This document shows, one piece after another, positions 6,547-7,978 of a stretch of DNA of 7,978 nucleotides. Source of the DNA: an uncultured Clostridium sp. (GTDB lineage: Bacteria > Bacillota > Clostridia > Lachnospirales > Lachnospiraceae); NCBI GenBank assembly GCA_900553925.1, contig USFH01000100.1, positions 1 through 7,978 on the forward strand. The letters run 5' to 3'. The notes beneath the pieces were generated by a model. The model saw nothing but the letters and a program-made list of their open reading frames with translations. It was not told where the DNA came from and ran no database searches. The first letter of the stretch is position 1. Each line of letters starts with the position of its first letter. The translations under genes and the position numbers were made by a program.

Positions 6547-6567
6547 TTGTCACATTTCTTGTCACAT
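6547..6567. repeat. TTGTCACAT direct repeat, two copies
   Basis: TTGTCACAT occurs at 6547-6555 and again at 6559-6567, a 12-base period. The second copy ends one base before the TTGAAA -35 of the plus-strand promoter at 6569. The pair therefore occupies the position expected of an activator site. The divergent HTH regulator is the obvious candidate binder, by inference only. Confidence 0.55.
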
Positions 6568-6568
6568 A

Positions 6569-6596
6569 TTGAAAAATAGTGTCGGGGAAATATAAT
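6569..6596 (+). promoter_or_regulatory. Promoter of a short terminated transcript
   Basis: TTGAAA at 6569-6574 and a perfect TATAAT at 6591-6596 are 16 bases apart. Initiation would be near 6603. A strong terminator follows about 110 bases later with no conventional gene between, so this promoter appears to serve a small RNA or a very small peptide gene. Confidence 0.6.
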
Positions 6597-6602
6597 GAAA
6601 AG

Positions 6603-6714
6603 TGTGTTGGCAAGGGAAACAGTAAAGGGAGAAAGTAATAAGTGTATTTGTGAACGTGATTATATAACTCCTTGCACATATAGGTAAGAACCCGTTTGGA
6701 CGGGTTCTTTTTTT
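6603..6714 (+). ncRNA. Candidate small RNA (about 110 nt) or micro-peptide transcript
   Basis: The stretch is bounded by a recognisable promoter and a strong intrinsic terminator and carries no ordinary gene. It is not a tRNA, and I recognise no known RNA family in it. A 30-codon frame runs from ATG 6595 to TAA 6685-6687, ending exactly at the foot of the terminator. Its product would start MKSVLARETVKGES and carry three cysteines near the end (CIC and PC). That ATG overlaps the -10 box, so it would need an upstream promoter; from the promoter given, only GTG 6604 or TTG 6607 near the RNA 5' end could start it, without a leader. A small RNA is slightly favoured. Exact ends are estimates. Confidence 0.35.
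6686..6714 (+). terminator. Strong rho-independent terminator
   Basis: AAGAACCCGT (6686-6695) and ACGGGTTCTT (6700-6709) form a perfect 10-bp stem with a TTGG loop, followed by an uninterrupted T-run to 6714. It terminates plus-strand transcription and isolates the DUF2975 operon downstream. Confidence 0.93.
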
Positions 6715-6747
6715 ACGCAATGAATTAGAATGTAGAACATTATTCAA

Positions 6748-6785
6748 ATTGAAAAACAATAAAAAATTATTGAAAAACGATAAAA
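6748..6785. repeat. Two 17-bp direct repeats with 21-bp period upstream of the DUF2975 promoter
   Basis: ATTGAAAAACAATAAAA (6748-6764) and ATTGAAAAACGATAAAA (6769-6785) match at 16 of 17 positions. Their start-to-start distance of 21 bases is two helical turns, and the second copy ends five bases before the TTGACA at 6791. The spacing suits a dimeric activator binding one DNA face (LytTR-type sites use this period), though an AT-rich UP-like element is also possible. Confidence 0.6.
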
Positions 6786-6790
6786 CTATA

Positions 6791-6817
6791 TTGACATTCA
6801 ATAATAAATAGTATAAG
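6791..6817 (+). promoter_or_regulatory. Probable promoter of the DUF2975-HTH operon
   Basis: A perfect TTGACA at 6791-6796 is followed by TATAAG at 6812-6817. The 15-base spacing is shorter than optimal, consistent with a promoter that needs an activator bound at the adjacent direct repeats. The leader to the ATG at 6880 would be about 55 bases. Confidence 0.5.
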
Positions 6818-6879
6818 GTGTAGGAAAGCCAAGAAGTTACAAAACACGATTTAGAAAAGATGAGGGAGGACAGATAGGT

Positions 6880-7332
6880 ATGAAAGAAAACAAAATTGCC
6901 GGCGCAACGAAGACCTTACTGGATATCATGTATTTCGTTGGAATGGTCGTGACGCTGACTTTGCCGGTGTCATTCAAATGGTACGGAACCGTGATCAATC
7001 CGTTTTTCGGAGAATATTATATCTGGATGGTGTTGATCTTCATGACAGCGGGGGTGTTCGCAGTGCTGATTCTAAGAGAACTCCGGAAGATGTTTAAGAC
7101 AGTACTTGCTGACGACTGCTTCGTGAAGGAAAATGTAAAGAGTCTGAACCGGATGGGCATATACAGCATCGCAATCATGGCAGTAATGCTTTGCCGGATT
7201 CCACTTTACTTCACACCAGCCGTATTTATCATTGTTGTAGTATTTTTGATCGCAGGTCTTTTCTCCCGTGTGCTTGCCATCGTGTTTGACAAAGCAGTGC
7301 AGTACAAGGAAGAAAATGATTTTACGATTTAG
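6880..7332 (+). CDS. DUF2975 family membrane protein (YoaS-like)
   Basis: This 150-residue protein has four predicted transmembrane segments at about 9-31, 46-66, 92-111 and 113-136. The sequence between segments two and three (DDCFVKENVKSLNRMGIYSI, 78-97) and the end (FDKAVQYKEENDFTI, 136-150) are the signatures I associate with DUF2975, small membrane proteins usually encoded beside a YozG-like HTH protein, as here. Its biochemical role is not established; a membrane partner that sequesters or informs the HTH protein is a common guess, not evidence. The start at 6880 has GGAGG at 6865-6869, ten bases upstream. The TAG stop overlaps the AGGAGG ribosome site of the next small frame. Length is normal for the family. 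Confidence 0.9.
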   Translation: MKENKIAGATKTLLDIMYFVGMVVTLTLPVSFKWYGTVINPFFGEYYIWMVLIFMTAGVFAVLILRELRKMFKTVLADDCFVKENVKSLNRMGIYSIAIMAVMLCRIPLYFTPAVFIIVVVFLIAGLFSRVLAIVFDKAVQYKEENDFTI

Positions 7333-7344
7333 GAGGATGCTATC

Positions 7345-7434
7345 ATGAGCGAAGCGAGTGATTTCGGATGCATCCAACGACCTGCCGCCGAGCAAAGCGA
7401 GGGGGCATTACCATATAAGAGAAGGCGGTGGTGA
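7345..7434 (+). CDS. Candidate 29-residue leader peptide between the DUF2975 and HTH genes
   Basis: AGGAGG at 7331-7336, overlapping the DUF2975 stop, lies eight bases before an ATG at 7345. The frame that follows runs 29 codons to TGA at 7432-7434, one base before the ATG of the HTH gene. This is the strongest ribosome site in the operon and would couple translation of all three frames. The product (starting MSEASDFGCIQRPAAEQSEG, ending in basic residues) resembles nothing I recognise. The DNA has a different texture from its neighbours: it is GC-rich with an imperfect repeat, AGCGAAGCGAG at 7348 and AGCAAAGCGAG at 7391. It could therefore be an inserted intergenic repeat that happens to be open. 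Confidence 0.35.
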   Translation: MSEASDFGCIQRPAAEQSEGALPYKRRRW

Positions 7435-7435
7435 T

Positions 7436-7645
7436 ATGGCGATAAAGGTGAATCTGGATGTGTTGATGGCACAGAAGAAAAAGGGTCTGACAGAGCTTGC
7501 GAAGGAGGTTGATATCACGCAGGCAAATCTGTCTATCCTGAAAAATAACAAGGCGAAGGCAGTGCGGTTTTCCACATTGGAATCAATCTGCAAGGCGCTC
7601 GACTGTCAGCCGGGAGATATACTGGTATATGAGGACGAGGATTGA
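7436..7645 (+). CDS. Cro/C1-type HTH regulator, YozG-like
   Basis: This 69-residue protein is almost entirely one helix-turn-helix domain: INLDVL-like first strand and helix (VNLDVLMAQKKKGLTELAKE, 5-24), VDITQANLSILKNNKAKAVR (25-44) with the recognition helix, and FSTLESICKALDCQPGDILVYEDED (45-69). The CQPGDIL ending is characteristic of the HTH_26/YozG group, which is regularly found downstream of DUF2975 genes, as seen here. It should bind DNA as a dimer and probably regulates its own operon. ATG 7436 is chosen because it gives the normal family N-terminus; the ribosome site is weak (AAGG at 7422-7425), so coupling from the preceding frame is plausible. A GTG at 7358 in frame would add 26 residues unlike the family. 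No simple terminator follows. Confidence 0.92.
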   Translation: MAIKVNLDVLMAQKKKGLTELAKEVDITQANLSILKNNKAKAVRFSTLESICKALDCQPGDILVYEDED

Positions 7646-7682
7646 TTATAGATAATTGCATATTATCCGATGTAATTGACAG

Positions 7683-7966
7683 TACATATATTTTATTTTG
7701 AATTGTTCCATATACGATGTATTGAAACCAAGAAATTCTAAGATGTTCTGATATTAGGAATTGATAACGGACGCAACCGCCGCCGATTCGCCGTCCATGG
7801 GCGGGTATCGTCTGCTCGCTTACAGCGAACAGACAGGTCGATGTTTCTCAGCGGCGGCTTGTTTGAACATCGTGTTCAAACATTGCTGATAAAAACAGAA
7901 CATCAAGAATTTCTAGGTTCCAAACATATTGTATATGGAAACATATTCAAAAATAAAATATATGTA
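7683..7966. repeat. 284-bp long inverted-repeat element with GC-rich hairpin centre (MITE-like, or structured RNA)
   Basis: The left arm (7683-7750) and right arm (7896-7966) are inverted copies with scattered mismatches and single-base gaps. Shared blocks read outward to inward as TACATATATTTTATTTT, CCATATAC, AGAAATTCT and GATGTTCTG. The 145-base centre is much richer in GC. It contains GTCTGCTCGCT/AGCGAACAGAC (7810-7834, one mismatch, three-base loop), the perfect hairpin GTTTGAACA/TGTTCAAAC (7861-7881), and CCGCCGC (7777-7783) able to pair with GCGGCGG (7851-7857). The whole stretch can fold into one long stem with a branched head. It begins and ends with TA, compatible with a TA-targeting MITE. 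A 30-codon frame inside (ATG 7798 to TGA 7888-7890) has no ribosome site and is probably incidental. This accounts for nearly all the gene-free DNA after 7645. Confidence 0.75.
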
Positions 7967-7978
7967 TCTACAAACGCT

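Noticed and set aside
7358..7435. GTG 7358 as start of the YozG-like HTH protein
   Set aside because: The extra 26 residues are unlike the family and there is no ribosome site upstream.
7798..7890. 30-codon frame inside the inverted-repeat element
   Set aside because: It has no ribosome site and spans the hairpins of the core; it is most likely a by-product of the structured sequence.
7683..7966. Invertible (phase-variable) DNA segment
   Set aside because: Recombinase-driven inversion normally uses short near-perfect repeats flanking a promoter. These arms are long and diverged, no outward promoter is clear in the core, and no invertase gene is in the window.
1..7978. CRISPR array, tRNA or rRNA genes, transposase genes
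   Set aside because: No regularly spaced repeats, no cloverleaf or rRNA signature, and no transposase-like product were seen on either strand.

Overview
The window looks like a chromosomal segment from an anaerobic Firmicute, most likely a Lachnospiraceae-type gut Clostridium. The reasons are moderate GC in genes with AT-rich intergenic DNA, strong AGGAGG-type ribosome sites, TTGACA/TATAAT-type promoters, a Re-type citrate synthase relative in place of a Si-type enzyme, a short NSS transporter, and several small HTH regulators. This placement is an inference from gene content; no search was run.

Layout. The 5' end of a LysR-type regulator (1-779, minus, cut by the window edge) is divergent from a DRE-TIM acyltransferase (908-2278, plus) that matches the Re-citrate synthase group of isopropylmalate synthase-like enzymes. 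That gene converges on an NSS-family sodium symporter (2275-3597, minus). Their stop codons share one TTAA, and a textbook plus-strand terminator (2341-2376) lies inside the transporter coding region. Next come a maltose/galactoside O-acetyltransferase (3867-4487, plus) and a small XRE-family HTH protein (4711-5004, plus) with a near-consensus promoter. On the minus strand follows a larger HTH regulator (5178-6458). Directly after its TAA, in the same frame, are 57 more codons (5001-5174) that look like its missing C-terminus. A promoter plus terminator at 6569-6714 bounds a short transcript with no conventional gene. A DUF2975 membrane protein (6880-7332) and a YozG-like Cro/C1 regulator (7436-7645) form a two-gene operon, with a 29-codon ORF with a strong ribosome site between them. 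The last 330 bases hold a roughly 284-bp inverted-repeat element (7683-7966) with a GC-rich, hairpin-rich centre.

How the genes may work together. The LysR protein is the natural candidate regulator of the divergent citrate synthase-like gene, which would feed citrate and then 2-oxoglutarate/glutamate synthesis. The DUF2975/HTH pair is a recurrent membrane-protein-plus-regulator module of unknown signal. The remaining genes look like independent units. The points most worth a second look are the in-frame stop in the large HTH gene, the short transcript divergent from it with direct repeats just upstream of its promoter, the long inverted-repeat element at the right end, and the terminator hidden in transporter coding sequence.
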